Shown here in pieces: positions 48,640-60,268 of a stretch of DNA of 64,000 bases (position 1 is the first letter of the stretch; every line of letters begins with the position of its first letter). This stretch comes from Nemophila menziesii (lineage: Eukaryota; Streptophyta; Magnoliopsida; Boraginales; Hydrophyllaceae), in the NCBI GenBank assembly GCA_029959085.1, contig JARWIR010000014.1, positions 10,524,001 to 10,588,000 on the forward strand. The letters are read 5' to 3'. The notes beneath the pieces were generated by a model. The model saw only the letters and a program-made list of their open reading frames with translations, had not been told where the DNA came from and made no database searches. A program made the position numbers and the translations under genes.

Positions 48640-49929
48640 CGTGAAGATATCGTGATTCTTGCAAATCCCGAAAACCTAGTTCGTGAAGCAAACAAAAGAA
48701 AGAGAAACGCTAAAGCAAAAGAGTTAGAGGAGCAATTAGCAAGAGAAACAATGGCTGAAGACCCAGTTGACAATCGTCGAGTTGGAAATCAACTCAACCC
48801 AGTTGCTCCTCGAAACAATGATCCGTGGTTCGGAAATGGCCCAGCAGAAGCTCCGTTTCGGGCTCCTCCCGTCGGAATTGGCCCTGTAAATATCAATGTC
48901 GAGTGATTCAGACCTGATCCTGGTATGCTATCTCAGTTTCAAAGTTATGGCAATTACCGAGGAACACCTAGTGAAGATCCGATCCGTGCTGTACAGAAGT
49001 TCATGCAAATTTGCGATTCTTATATTACGCAAGGAGTAACTAAGGAGCAAATGTATTTTGCTAATTTTAGATTCTTCGTTATTGATGGAGCAAGTGAGTG
49101 GCATGATTCGCAAGAACCCGGAACAATTACCACATGGGACGCATTACAAACCGCGTTCTTCGATAGATACTACCCAACGAATATGAGATTAGATGCGCAA
49201 GTTGAACTAACCTCATTCAAATAAGAGGAAGACGAAACTCTGGGTAGAAGTTGGAAGAGATTTCAGATTTGCTTACGAAGAGTCCCTGATCATGGCCTCA
49301 CAGAAGTTCAACAGATGAAGATATTTTACCGAGGACTTGATGGCTCTTCAAGAAAGGATCTAGACTTGCTTTGTGGTGGTGGATTCCTACAGGTACAGCC
49401 AGTTCATGCGAAGATTATTTTGAATAGAACTGTGACAAACGAACTTGGGTGGAACACTGTGAGAACACCTTTTTGAGGTGGAAGTATTGTGTCAATTGAA
49501 GAAAAAGTCACCGCCATGGAAAACAAACTCGAACAACAACTGAAATAGCTTACTCTAGCTATTACAAAAGGTGCTACTGGTAGAAGAGCAGATGTTAATG
49601 TTACACAAGAAGTTTATGGATGTTCTAACTGCGGTACACAAGATCATGATTGGGAGACCTTTCAAAACAATCCAGAATCCGTAATGTTTGTATCCAACCG
49701 AGGAAATTACAATTCAAGTGGTCAAGGTTATCAACCGAATAGAAACCATCCTGGTTTCCAGTATTCAAATCCAAATGGGGCTGCTAATCCAACCTATGCA
49801 TATCAACCACGCCCCCAAGGAAATAACTTTCAACCAAGACCTCAGAACAACTATCAAGGTGGACAAACATACGGATATCAAGCTCAGAGACAACCTCCTC
49901 AAGATGCTTATACTGAAACCATGAACTAA
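48640..49929 (+). pseudogene. gag of element D, one reading frame with five stops
   Basis: All pieces lie in the same frame as pol: N-terminal Lys/Glu-rich part (ANKRKRNAKAKELEEQLA), gag domain (RPDPGMLSQFQSYGNYRG, DPIRAVQKFMQICDSYITQG, TTWDALQTAFFDRYYPTNMR), zinc knuckle CSNCGTQDHDWETF (last Cys replaced by Phe) near 49625-49665, and an Asn/Gln/Tyr-rich tail. Stops fall at about 48904 (TGA), 49222 (TAA), 49474 (TGA), 49546 (TAG) and 49927 (TAA). No frameshift occurs. Each stop is a single transition away from a sense codon. Confidence 0.88.
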
Positions 49930-49980
49930 AAAGCTTTACCTGCTCAACCTCAAGAAGGTGCTCTAGACGTTCAACAAACC

Positions 49981-52900
49981 TTGACAACACTAATCAGCAT
50001 TCAACAGTCTACCACGGCAACACTTAAGCTGATGGAAACACAAATGGCTCAGATAAACAAGCAATTAAATCAACGTCAGCAAGGACAACTACCGAGTGAT
50101 ACTGAAGAACCTAAGCAGAGAGAAGAATGTAATGCAGTAACACTTCGAAGTGGTAAGAAGCTCGCTCCACCTCCTTTTCCCGTAATGAAAGAAAAAGAAA
50201 CAACTGTGAAAGAGAAACCGGCAAAAGAGGTGGAAGAAAAAGAAGATGAACCCGAAATAGTGGAAGTAGAGAAGAGTCCGGAGAAGCCAAAATCCAAAGA
50301 TGTTACAGAAACCCGTCCTCCTCCACCTTTTCCCTCAAGAGTTCAGAAGAGAGGAGACATGGCCGAATATCAGAAGTTCTTGAATATGGTACGTGGTCTC
50401 AATATTAACGTTCCGTTCTTAGATGCTATACGCGATGTTCCGAAGTACGTTAAATTCCTGAAAAGGGCCATTACCAACAAGAGACCATACCGTGAGAATG
50501 AGATGATAGGATTGCCAGAAGAATGCAGCGCTATATGCCAAAGTAAGTTGCCACCTAAACTACTTGATCCTGGGAGTTTCACGATTCCTATTTCTATTGG
50601 TAATGAGTGGCAAGGAAAAGCTTTGTGTGACTTGGGTGCGAGTATCAATTTGATGCCCAAGTCAATTTTCGAGAAATTGAAGATAGGAAACGCTAGACCA
50701 ACTTCCATGATCCTACAAATGGCTGATAGATCCCTCGCTCATCCAGAGGGACGCATAGAAGATGTCCTCGTCAAGGCAGGTACTTTAACTTTTCCAGTTG
50801 ATTTCGTTATTCTTGAATACGACGCGGATAGGAATGTCCCCATCATCTTGGGTCGACCATTCCTAGCCACGGGGCGTACTGTTATTGATGTAGAAAATGG
50901 CGAATTAACCATGCGAATCCAAGACGAGACGGTAAAGTTCAACGTGTTTAGGGCTATGAAATTTCCAGATATGCCTGAAGAGTGTTTCCGCATGGATATA
51001 CTTGATTTAGCTGCGCAAGAAACGTTTGACTGTATGAACTTTAATGATATCTTGCAAGCAGCCCTAACACTTGACTTACTGGAATTGATGGAAGAACTGA
51101 CCGAGACTGTAGCTGCTTTGAATTCCGGAAACATGAAACATAGGCATCTCGCCTATGAGCCCTTCCGTGAGCCTGGGGAGATAGTATCTAAAAAGAAACC
51201 ATCCATCGAGTCTCCCCCGCAATTAGAAGAAAAGCCGCTTCCATCACACTTGAGGTATGCATATTTGGGTACTAACAACACTCTACCTGTTATTGTTTCA
51301 GCTACTTTAACAGGTCCTCAAGAAGACAAACTGTTGCGCATACTAAGAGCTAATAAAGAGGCAATTAGGTGGACTATTGCTGACATCAAAGGTATTAGTC
51401 CTTCCTATTGCCAACACAAAATCATTCTAGACGATGAAAAAGCGCGCTCAGTTGAAGGACAAAGAAGATTGATGCCAGCTATGAAGGAAGTAGTGAAGAA
51501 AGAGGTTATCAAGTTGCTAGATGCGGGAATCATCTATCCCATAGCTAGCAGCGAATGGGTGAGTCCAGTTCAATGCGTACCAAAGAAGGGTGGAATTACT
51601 ACTATCTTGAACGAGCAGAATGAAGCCATTCCCTCAAGGACCGTTGTTGGTTGGAGAGTGTGTATGGATTATCGAAAGTTGAACAAGGCCACCAGAAAAG
51701 ATCACTTCCCTCTCCCGTTTATTGATCAGATGTTAGACAAGCTAGCTGGTAGAGAATATTATTGCTTTTTGGATGGATATTCAGGATACAATCAGATTTA
51801 TGTAGATCCAAAAGACCAACACAAGACAACCTTTACATGTCCTTTTGGTACCTTTGCCTTCCGAAGGATGCCATTTGGATTATGTAATGCACCCGCTACT
51901 TTTCAAAGATGTATGATGGCAATTTTCTGGGACATGATTGATGACTTCCTTGAGGTATTTATGGATGACTTTTCTGTGTTCGGTGATAACTTTGAGGAGT
52001 GTTTACGAAACTTGGAGAAGGTATTGATTAGATGCAAGGAGACTGACTTGGTTTTGAACTGGGAGAAATGTCACTTTATGGTTCGAGAGGGTATAGTGTT
52101 GGGTCACAAGGTTTCGAGTGCTGGTTTGGAAGTTGATCGTGCGAAGATTGAGGTAATCAAGACTCTTCCTCCTCCTATTTCTGTAAAAGGGGTAAGAAGC
52201 TTCTTTGGTCATTCTGGTTTCTACCGACGTTTTATCAAGGACTTCTCCAACATCTCTAAGCCGTTGTGCAACTTACTCGAAAAGGACACCAAATTCCTTT
52301 TTGATGAAGCTTGCATAAAGGCATTCAACGAGATTAAGGAAAAGCTTATTGCTGCACCTATTGTATTACCTCCTGATTGGAAGATTCCGTTTGAAGTTAT
52401 GTGTGATGCTAGTGATCTTGCGGTGGGTGCTGTTCTGGGACAACGAAAAGATAAGGTATTTCATTCCATCTACTATGCTAGTAAGGTCTTTACAAGTGCT
52501 CAAGTGAATTATACCGTAACTGAGAAGGAGTTACTAGCAGTAGTATATGCATTCGACAAATTTCGTTCCTATCTTCTTGGGGCGAAAGTTGTTGTCTTTA
52601 CTGACCATTCTGCGATTAAATACCTTATGGAGAAGAAATATGCGAACCCGAGGTTGATTAGATGGGTTTTACTGTTGCAAGAGTTTGATTTAGAGATTCG
52701 GGATCGAAAGGGTTGTGATAATCAGGTTGCTGATCATTTGTCACGTCTTGAAGGTTCTGAATCTAATGGAGGGCCTGAGTTGGTTAGAGAAGAGTTTCCT
52801 GACGAGAGTTTGTTTTCAGTTTATTCATTAGAAACTCCTTGGTATGCGGATATTGCAAATCTTATTGTGAGTGGTTCTTTTCCTCAAGGAGCTACTTCAC

Positions 52901-54120
52901 AAGAGAAAAAGAGACTAGCCCACCGTGCTAAACAGTTCTTTTGGGAGGATCCTTTCCTCTACAAAGTATGCAGTGATCAGATGGTGAGGAGATGCATCCC
53001 AGATAAAGATATTCTATCCATTATTATGGGTTGTCATGATTCACCATACGGAGGGCACTTCAAAGGAGACCGTACAGCTGCAAAGGTACTACAATCCGGT
53101 TTTTATTGGCCCACTTTACATAAGGATTGTCATGAGTATGTCAAGAAATGTCACAGATGCCAGTTTACTGGTAATATATCTAAGAGAGATGAGATGCCGC
53201 GTAATAATGTTCTGGAAGTTGAGATATTCGATGTATGGGGTATTGATTTCATGGGTCCTTTTGTACCTTATAACGGAAACCTGTACATCCTACTAGCTGT
53301 GGATTACGTGTCTAAATGGGTAGAGGCTGTAGCTCTACCAACTAACGATTCACGAGTAGTGATTAAATTCTTGAAATCACACATCTTCACTAGACATGGT
53401 ACACCTCGAGTTATTATCAGTGATGGAGGTTCACACTTTGTGAACAAATATCTGAAGAAAGTTTTAGAGAAGTATGGTGTGAGACATCGTGTATCTACCG
53501 CGTATCATCCACAAGCCAATGGTCAAGCTGAGGTCTCTAATCGAGAGATCAAATCCATTCTTGAGAAGACAGTTGGTTCCACACGCAAGGATTGGTCAAT
53601 GAAATTAGATGATGAGTTGTGGGCATATCGTACTGCGTTCAAGACACCTGTGGGTGCATCTCCGTATCGTATTGTGTATGGTAAGGCTTGTCACTTACCT
53701 CTTGAGCTTGAAATGGGTGCCTATTGGGCAATTGCGGAGATGAATATGGATCCAACCTTAGCTGCGGAGAATCGTATGATGAAGTTGAATGAACTTGACG
53801 AGTTTCGATTTCATGCCTATGAGAATGCCAAACTTTACAAAGAAAAAACGAAGATATGGCATGACAATCGGATTCGTGAGAAGAAATTCAAAGTGGGACA
53901 GATGGTCCTCAAATATAACTCCAAGTTCAGCAACTATCCGGGCAAGTTGAGATCAAAGTGGTCTGGTCCGTTCGTGGTGACCAAAGTTACGCCTCATGGA
54001 GCGATAGAGATCGAGAATCCAGACGAGCAACGCACCTTCACGAGGATACCAGTCGCAGAATTGATCCACATCCAGGGGAGGTCATGTACCTCCTTGAAGC
54101 TGAATAGATGCGAGAGGTAA
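49981..54120 (+). CDS. pol polyprotein of element D: protease, RT, RNase H, integrase (intact frame)
   Basis: 1379 codons without a stop; in the element this would be translated as part of a gag-pol fusion from upstream, so the Met at 49981 is only the first in the open part. Approximate residues: protease with [11 protein letters not shown] (active Asp near 217) and [10 protein letters not shown]; reverse transcriptase from about 510, with FMDDF at 660-664; RNase H with MCDASD (about 808), TEKELLAVV and ADHLSRLE; integrase with an HHCC zinc region near 1019-1060, then D near 1088, D near 1148 and E near 1184 (35 residues between the last two); GPFVVTKV C-terminal motif. All catalytic residues I could check are present, so this pol looks potentially active although its gag is not. 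Confidence 0.95.
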   Translation: MTTLISIQQSTTATLKLMETQMAQINKQLNQRQQGQLPSDTEEPKQREECNAVTLRSGKKLAPPPFPVMKEKETTVKEKPAKEVEEKEDEPEIVEVEKSPEKPKSKDVTETRPPPPFPSRVQKRGDMAEYQKFLNMVRGLNINVPFLDAIRDVPKYVKFLKRAITNKRPYRENEMIGLPEECSAICQSKLPPKLLDPGSFTIPISIGNEWQGKALCDLGASINLMPKSIFEKLKIGNARPTSMILQMADRSLAHPEGRIEDVLVKAGTLTFPVDFVILEYDADRNVPIILGRPFLATGRTVIDVENGELTMRIQDETVKFNVFRAMKFPDMPEECFRMDILDLAAQETFDCMNFNDILQAALTLDLLELMEELTETVAALNSGNMKHRHLAYEPFREPGEIVSKKKPSIESPPQLEEKPLPSHLRYAYLGTNNTLPVIVSATLTGPQEDKLLRILRANKEAIRWTIADIKGISPSYCQHKIILDDEKARSVEGQRRLMPAMKEVVKKEVIKLLDAGIIYPIASSEWVSPVQCVPKKGGITTILNEQNEAIPSRTVVGWRVCMDYRKLNKATRKDHFPLPFIDQMLDKLAGREYYCFLDGYSGYNQIYVDPKDQHKTTFTCPFGTFAFRRMPFGLCNAPATFQRCMMAIFWDMIDDFLEVFMDDFSVFGDNFEECLRNLEKVLIRCKETDLVLNWEKCHFMVREGIVLGHKVSSAGLEVDRAKIEVIKTLPPPISVKGVRSFFGHSGFYRRFIKDFSNISKPLCNLLEKDTKFLFDEACIKAFNEIKEKLIAAPIVLPPDWKIPFEVMCDASDLAVGAVLGQRKDKVFHSIYYASKVFTSAQVNYTVTEKELLAVVYAFDKFRSYLLGAKVVVFTDHSAIKYLMEKKYANPRLIRWVLLLQEFDLEIRDRKGCDNQVADHLSRLEGSESNGGPELVREEFPDESLFSVYSLETPWYADIANLIVSGSFPQGATSQEKKRLAHRAKQFFWEDPFLYKVCSDQMVRRCIPDKDILSIIMGCHDSPYGGHFKGDRTAAKVLQSGFYWPTLHKDCHEYVKKCHRCQFTGNISKRDEMPRNNVLEVEIFDVWGIDFMGPFVPYNGNLYILLAVDYVSKWVEAVALPTNDSRVVIKFLKSHIFTRHGTPRVIISDGGSHFVNKYLKKVLEKYGVRHRVSTAYHPQANGQAEVSNREIKSILEKTVGSTRKDWSMKLDDELWAYRTAFKTPVGASPYRIVYGKACHLPLELEMGAYWAIAEMNMDPTLAAENRMMKLNELDEFRFHAYENAKLYKEKTKIWHDNRIREKKFKVGQMVLKYNSKFSNYPGKLRSKWSGPFVVTKVTPHGAIEIENPDEQRTFTRIPVAELIHIQGRSCTSLKLNRCER

Positions 54121-54306
54121 CCCGTCAAGCTTAACGACGTTAAACAAAAGCCATTTCATTGTATAATAGTTTATTGCTTTCAGTTTTTCAATTCCTAGTG
54201 TACAATTCTAAGTTAGTGTCAAGTTTTAGTGTCTACTTTTAAAGAAATGAGAAGGGTATTGTGTTAATGGTGCAGGAATCGAGTTTGGGAAGCTAGGAAA
54301 AATTTT
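54121..54306 (+). other. Post-pol spacer of element D
   Basis: Starts after the pol stop with aagcttaacgacgttaaacaaaag, a run typical of the region just downstream of pol in Athila-like elements and present in degraded form in element C. No coding content. Confidence 0.6.
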
Positions 54307-54665
54307 GTGGAGAATTCAATGCTGGCGCGGACTACCCCGCGGTGTACCCCCTATACCGCAGGGATGTACCGCGCCCCAAAAACCCGTACCACGGGTACGC
54401 ACCACGGGTCTTATCCAAAGGCGAGAAAAAAAATAGCCGCGGTGCACCGCGCCCTTTTCAAAACCCGTGCCACGGGGTGTGTACCGCGGGTTTTTTGACG
54501 GAGATGGTGCGGACTACCCCATGCACCGCACCCCTGCACCGCAGGGCAAAAACCCGTACCACGGGGTGCTAGCACGGGGTCAAGACAGAAGCGAAAAAAA
54601 TCAATAGCTGTTGCGCGCGGACTACCCCGCGGACTACCCCATACACCGCAGGGATGCACCGCGCC
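54307..54665 (+). repeat. GC-rich island of short palindromes, element D
   Basis: About 350 bp much richer in GC than all surroundings. Self-complementary units recur: CCCGTACCACGGG at about 54383 and 54550, CCCGTGCCACGGGG at about 54465, CGCGGTGCACCGCG (perfect 14-bp palindrome) at about 54437, GCGGACTACCCCGCGG and accgcagggatg-accgcgcc twice. The open frames on both strands here (54307-54572 +, 54698-54411 -) arise from the lack of AT-rich stops and are not credible genes. Confidence 0.8.
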
Positions 54666-55035
54666 AGGCGGTTTGTGAAGAATTCGAAGCCCAGTCAACT
54701 TCTAACCTTAAGGAGATAAACCCTAGCCTCTTCCACACGAATTTTCCAGCTCCCAACCCTATAAAAACACCTTGAAGCTTGATTAAACCTCTACAACAAA
54801 CCCATTAACATCATCAAATCTCTCCTCCATCCTCCATAAACACATCCTCTACATCAAATTCATCACAAAACACCATTAAACACAATCAAGATCATCAAGC
54901 TTTCAAGAGTTCTTCCAAGATTCATCAAGAAACCAACTTCCTTCATCTAATCCAAGCAAGAAACTCAAGCTATACCAAGTCTTCTTAACTTTATTCTATC
55001 CTTGGGATAAGCTTGAGTTTGGGGTCAATTCAACC

Positions 55036-55488
55036 ATGACAAACAGAACAGATGCTTTGGATTATTAGAGGAGGTGTTGTATCCCAGGGAAGAACAAGAA
55101 TTTGCCTGGTTCTACACTTGAAAAGGCCATCAATCTTGATGAGCCTACTGAAGAAACACAAGAGAAGGCACCTGCACCACCACAACACGGGAAATTAACA
55201 GCAAGGATGAGGGTATCATCAAGGCCTACAGACAAGCTACGATTTCAAGTTCAAGGTTCTTCTTCTTCTCAAACTGATTCTGGAATTCCTCCATGGGCTC
55301 ACAATTTGCAACAAGAGTTCGAACTTTTACGATTAGACACCGGAGCACTTTGGAAGGAAATTACACAGATTAAGTCAACATTGGAAGAGGTAACTTTATT
55401 CATGGATATTGATAATTATACTCCCCCTCCGGAGGAGGACACTATAGATCTTCATGGCCAGGTACCCCGTTCTAATTCTTCTTCTTAA
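55036..55488 (+). pseudogene. Short post-pol ORF of element D
   Basis: ATG at 55036, one in-frame TAG nine codons later, then open to 55488. The product is hydrophilic and Pro/Glu/Ser-rich, with HNLQQEFELLRLDTGALWKE and a possible short coiled coil. It resembles only the C-terminal end of the post-pol ORF of element C (a helix followed by a LDVD/MDID acidic motif); the plant transposon protein domain is missing. Function unknown. Confidence 0.5.
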
Positions 55489-56723
55489 GTGATGGTAGAC
55501 ACTAGTTAGGTAGTTTAGTTTAATTTTATTGCTTTATTGAGTCTTTTTCGAGTCGTGGGGACACGACTCACTTTTGAGTTTGGGGTGGGGTTCGTTGCCT
55601 CATCCCAATTTTTTGTGATTTACATGCTTTCAATAAAATTAATCTTAGGGTTGCGTGACTGTAGAGACTTTTAAATGCCCCCATCAAGCATGCTTTTTAT
55701 GAATTAATGATAGAAAGTAGTTGATTTTAGGAGTTAGTGTAAACTGAACTTTGATTGCATGCAAATATGAAGTAATTGATAGGAAAAATTAATGAACAAT
55801 GCAAAAGAAGTAAACTTGTGCTTAAGGATAATAGGTGGTTTGTAGAACGTGAGATCTAAATGAGTAGAGAACCCACTTAGGTATGAACTAGAGACAAGTT
55901 GTGTAGATAGGAAGATGATAGAGGCAGTTCTTTGTTAGCCCTTTGAATCCTTTTTGGCTGTCTATCCCTGAATTAATTTTATCCTTCTTAGACAAAATTT
56001 CAGCCTTTAAGCCTTTCTTTTGTCGCCACATTATAAGCCAATTTCCCTTTAGATTATTAGGCATGACCATATGACCCGCACTTGAATCACGATCCTGAGA
56101 CTTCCTGTCTTGAGCTTGAGTTTGGGGTGGTGGGTCCACCATATGGGAATTTACATTGGGTTGGGATTTTTTTTGAGCTTATCAATGATGCTTTGTGCTA
56201 TACATGATGATGATTCACATGTGTATTATATTGTAACCCTTTGCCGGGGTAATAGTGAATGGAAAAGAAGCTTCGAGATCAAGTTATGAATAGGCATAAC
56301 TATGAAAAATAGCATGATATCTCAATTTCAAAAAGGGAGTCATGGCTATACAAAAAGAAAAGAATTAAATAAATGATTTGAAAAGAATATATTCGGACCG
56401 GCAAAGTGGAAATTTTTATGTGAATCATCCTTAGTGCTTATTGGGTTAATTTGGGGACGCTAATTAAGCGCGTCAATTGGGTTGAGTGAGAACGTTATTC
56501 GAGTGTAAACTCAAGCTCTTGGACAGTTTTGTTGATGGTAAGTGAGGAGAGAGCCAAAAGCTCACTTCAAATTTACCAAATATACATACCATACCGTCCT
56601 TCAGCCTATGCTAAAACCATCAAGTCCTCGTGATTCCTAGATGCACGGTGAGTTAATAGGGATTATTCTAAGTGGAACATTCAACACAAGTAAAGATCGA
56701 GGAACACCCTATAGCCACCATCT
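55489..56723 (+). other. 3' non-coding internal region of element D
   Basis: No convincing ORF. It contains a perfect hairpin at 55550-55569 followed by tttggggtggggtt, a second tttggggtggtgggtcc at about 56120, and blocks related to the tail of element C (caccatatgg, aaccctttgccggggtaa). The 84-codon minus frame (56142-55888) is a shadow. Confidence 0.6.
55550..55569 (+). other. Conserved hairpin next to a G-rich purine tract
   Basis: GAGTCGTGGGGACACGACTC forms an 8-bp perfect stem with a GGGA loop, 14 bp before gtttggggtggggtt. Element C has gagtcgtggggacacgtctc on its own sense strand, near 43999-44020, likewise followed by a G-rich tract. Conservation of hairpin plus tract in two subfamilies suggests an RNA or second plus-strand priming function. 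Confidence 0.6.
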
Positions 56724-56964
56724 TGAGATAAGTATTAAGCGTATCCTTCTAGCATTGTGAAATTAATTTTGGATTGATATTGTTTTGTATTTGATTTTGC
56801 ATGATAAGTGTAGGTGTATATTAATTCCTAGGTTAGACTATATGAGAGTTGTTTTAAGCTTTGCTTTGGGATTATTTACTAGATTCTACCTTCTACATTC
56901 ACCTAAAAGATCATTTGTTTTTATTTTACTTTGTCGGGACGACAAAGGTTTGCGTTTGGGGTCT

Positions 56965-58728
56965 TGATGTCTCCCGATTTGTTCTAATTATTAACCCCTT
57001 GGAGACATCCTTTTAGGTGAATAAATGACTTGTTTGATAGACTTTTAGGCTAAATTGATCATATTGCACTTTCTCCCCTTGGAAATTAACTATTTACAGA
57101 ATCTGAGCTTTTGTGCGTAAATTTGACTATTTTTAATGCAAAGTTAATTGGTTCTTGAAATCTCATGAAAGACCAATCCAAGGAGAAAAAGTGAGAATAA
57201 AGTCTTAGTGTATTTTAGAGTGTTAGGTAATGATTTTAAGTCGAGTTTCTATTTTTAGAGTACACTTTCCTATTTCGATTTCTTGATTTATTGATTTATT
57301 CTTTTTAAGCATATGCGGTTTAATTATTTATTTAATGTGAAGCTTTAAGAGATAAATGGTAATTACTTAGAGGCCAAGTCAAGATAAATATGAAAGGAAA
57401 GAAGATTTACATGGAAATAAGAAGATTTAGAAAAGATTTATTCAAAGGAGGAAAAGATAAAGCTGCCTTTTGAAATCTGAAACCCAGCCACGTTTTAGGA
57501 ATTAAATCATAATAAAAGATTGGCATGGATTATGGACGAGTGGTCTGCACCAATAGAAAGAGCTTTCCAAGACAAGCAGTTTCATATATTGGAACTTCTC
57601 AAACGGATAAGTATTGAAAAAGATATGACCAAATCAAATCAGTAAAATCTTACCTTCTAAGAGCTACGAATTTGAGAGTCTTTGACTTGTCTTCCACTCC
57701 AAGCAAAATTCGACCTAGGGTCTTCCAACACCTATAAATACACCCCTTAACCTTCTACTTTCACACACTTCAGAGAAATATACAAGAGGCTTAAGGTTTT
57801 CAAGTCAGAGCACGAAGGAGAGAAGAAGCTAGAAGCTGGAGGAATCCTGTTCTTCCAACCATAGTCATTCTACCCTTTAGGTTTTTCATTTATCTTTTGT
57901 ATTTGAACATGAATTCCTTTTATTTAATGTTAGTCTTTAATTCCATTATGAGCTAAATTTCTTTATACTTGAGAGTCGCATAAAAGGGATGAACCTTAAT
58001 TAATGTTTTCTATGTTTTGAATTTGGGATTGTTTAGATTTAAATTGAATTGAGTTTTAGGTATTGGTTATTACTTTGTTTTCATTACTAATTCTTTTAGG
58101 AACAACTAGAATTAGCTTTTAGTATTTGGGCTATTCCATATAGTGGCGTATGGATCATCCGACAGGGGGGTTTGAATACAGATCTAGGTAATACCCGTGT
58201 AATGTCCGTTATTGACCGACAGGCTTAACTAGTTACATAGCCAAAGAGGTAAAATCATATCATCTGAAAAACCATATTCGACCATACAGGTGTTTATGAT
58301 ACTTTAGGATAGCTTCTAGGTCCACCCGACAGGGGGCTAGGAGATATTAGAGTCCCGACTAATATTATAATTCCAATTCTACCCTTAAACATAGCATAGA
58401 TTACATTGATTAAGTGGATTCCTTTGCGAGGATCAAGTATATCTCTCTTTTCTGAAGTTAGTCGTTTATTTGCTTTATTTACTTTCTGTTTATTTAATTT
58501 AGTCTTTATTTTATTTGCATCTTTTAAATTTACAAAAATCAAACAAAAATTCTATCTTTTATTTTTCTGTTTAGCAATTATTCCTACTACTTGATTGATA
58601 TTTGGGTTGAACCTAATCCGTCCCTGAGAACGAACTTGATTATCATATATTACTTGGGACAACCGTACACTTGCGGTTAAGTGGTTCCTTTATTTGCACT
58701 TAATTTTATAACACCCTAGGACCCACCA
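56965..58728 (+). repeat. Right LTR of element D
   Basis: 1764 bp, same length and register as the left LTR. It is followed by agttttTGGCGCC, that is the LTR-primer spacer and 7 nt of primer site, then abruptly by element C sequence. A true 3' LTR would end at ACCA against a target duplication. Confidence 0.92.
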
Positions 58729-58741
58729 AGTTTTTGGCGCC

Positions 58742-59118
58742 TGAACATAAAAAACACTCATACCTTTCTCAATATTGCAATATCAACAAAAAATAACTAA
58801 CTTAAACAAAATTTAAAGACACAAAAACATAAAAATTTACGGGTTGTCTCCCGTACAACACTTTTATTTAACGTCTTTTAAAGTTAGACGCGTTACCTCT
58901 ATCAAGATTTGCAAATATAGCTTCCTCAGCAACGAGCAAGTCTATGAACGTCTACTAATCTCCGTTGATGCCCCCTGGGCCTGATCTCTATAACCTTAGC
59001 TGAAACAACTTCAGTGATTACAAATGGTCCCATCCACAAGTCTATGTGACTTCGTGGCCTATTCTCTGTTTTGTGGGATTTCCATACAACTTCATGGCGA
59101 CCCCAAACTCAATCTTTG
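58742..59118 (-). repeat. Segment A': second copy of element C segment A
   Basis: Identical to 46111-46487. The left junction (ggcgCC|TGAACAT) shares CC with the native left flank of segment A (agtaCC|TGAACAT), a 2-bp microhomology. The right end, at ctttg, is the same base at which segment A meets element D, but here it joins protease sequence of element C. Confidence 0.9.
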
Positions 59119-60268
59119 GCATAATATCCATAGGATTTGCGTGGATCGTTTTTGGGACTTTATGTTGTTAAAGGCTGTGAATGACAGGAACATGTGGGTT
59201 CTAACTTCCTTGGCTTCTTACCTCAGACATGGAATGTCTCGGATATATTCTTAGCATGGAGGGTAACTGTCCCTTCCTAGAAGTTGATTATGCTCTGACT
59301 TGTGGCCATGAAGGGCCTTTCAAGTATGATTGGAACCTGCTTATCTGCATCAAAATCAAGTATAACAAAATCAGCAGGGTTGGTGATATTACCTGATCGG
59401 ACATGAACGTCCTCCACTGTTCCCCATGTCTAGGTAACTGAGTTTTTAGCAAACTGCAACTTCACTGGAGCTTTGCTGCTTTCTGAAGTCCAAGTCTATC
59501 TAACACGGACTTTGGCATAAGATTCACACCTGAACCCACATCATACATAGCTTTCATCTTGAGCGTACCATTTTTCTGAATAGGAAGATTAAAGTTTCCT
59601 GGATCTTTGAGCTTCAATGGTAACTCTTTTTCTACTTTTCTTGAGACTCTCTCAGTATGAGCCACAGTCTCTTTCCTGGCTTCTACACTCTCTTCTTTCT
59701 CTAGAATAACTTGCGTGAATACTTGTTGCGGTGTAATCCATTTCTTTGAAATCTCAAGCATTTGGGCGTTGATATTCTTAGGAGTATATGCCTCTACAAT
59801 TTTCTTGAGTTCAATTTCTACCTTCGGATTTGTATCAGGAATAATTGGTGACACTGTTTGAACAACTGGTGGCAATTCCACCTTCTCTTCGTCTTTCTTT
59901 TCTTGCACAACAGGTGCAACTTCACCTTTCAGCTCTTTTGAGGCTTCTTCCTTTTTCTCTTTAGCTCTAGTAGCTTGTAATTCCATAACCGATCTAATCT
60001 CTTCTTGCATATCTCTCAGAAGCTGTATAAATTCAGATTTTTTGGATGAATCTTCTTCCTCAGAACAGTCAGAGTCTTTAGGGCTAGACTTGGTTGGTTC
60101 TTCTTTAGTTTCTGGAACTTCCACGACACTTTCTGCAACATGCAATACTTTATTATCTTCAGTTTCAAGGCAAATAGCCTTACAAGCTTCGAACCCAACA
60201 TTGGCATCACCTCCTTTGATAGCTTTCAATTCCTTCGCTTCCATAATATTAGTGATAAATTTATTCAT
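59119..60268 (-). pseudogene. Linker and protease of element C
   Basis: Minus frame 60268-59462: GGDANVGFEACKAICLE, EEPTKSSPKDSD, NAQMLEISKKWITPQQVFTQ, then the protease core AMYDVGSGVNLMPKSVLDRL. It continues in broken frame to about 59130 (EDVHVRSGNITNPADFVILD, FMATSQSIINF). At 59119 it changes abruptly to sequence from the end of pol: some 3 kb of RT, RNase H and integrase, judged against element D, is gone. Confidence 0.85.

Larger units (their letters stand above)
46488..58741 (+). mobile_element. Athila-like element D: circularly permuted, terminally redundant insertion
   Basis: 12,254 bp inside element C. Layout: internal tail with polypurine tract (46488-46728), LTR (46729-48492), primer site, gag, pol, post-pol, the same internal tail again (56724-56964), LTR (56965-58728), and the first 7 nt of the primer site. 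The first and last 2018 bp are direct repeats in perfect register (offset 10,236) with about 13 differences by eye. One full turn of a one-LTR circle would be 10,236 bp. There is no 5-bp duplication at the ends; a 377-bp duplication of element C flanks it instead. Confidence 0.9.

Noticed and set aside
54307..54698. Arg/Pro-rich proteins on both strands of the GC-rich island
   Set aside because: Long frames arise because AT-rich stop codons are rare there; three overlapping frames on two strands show compositional bias.
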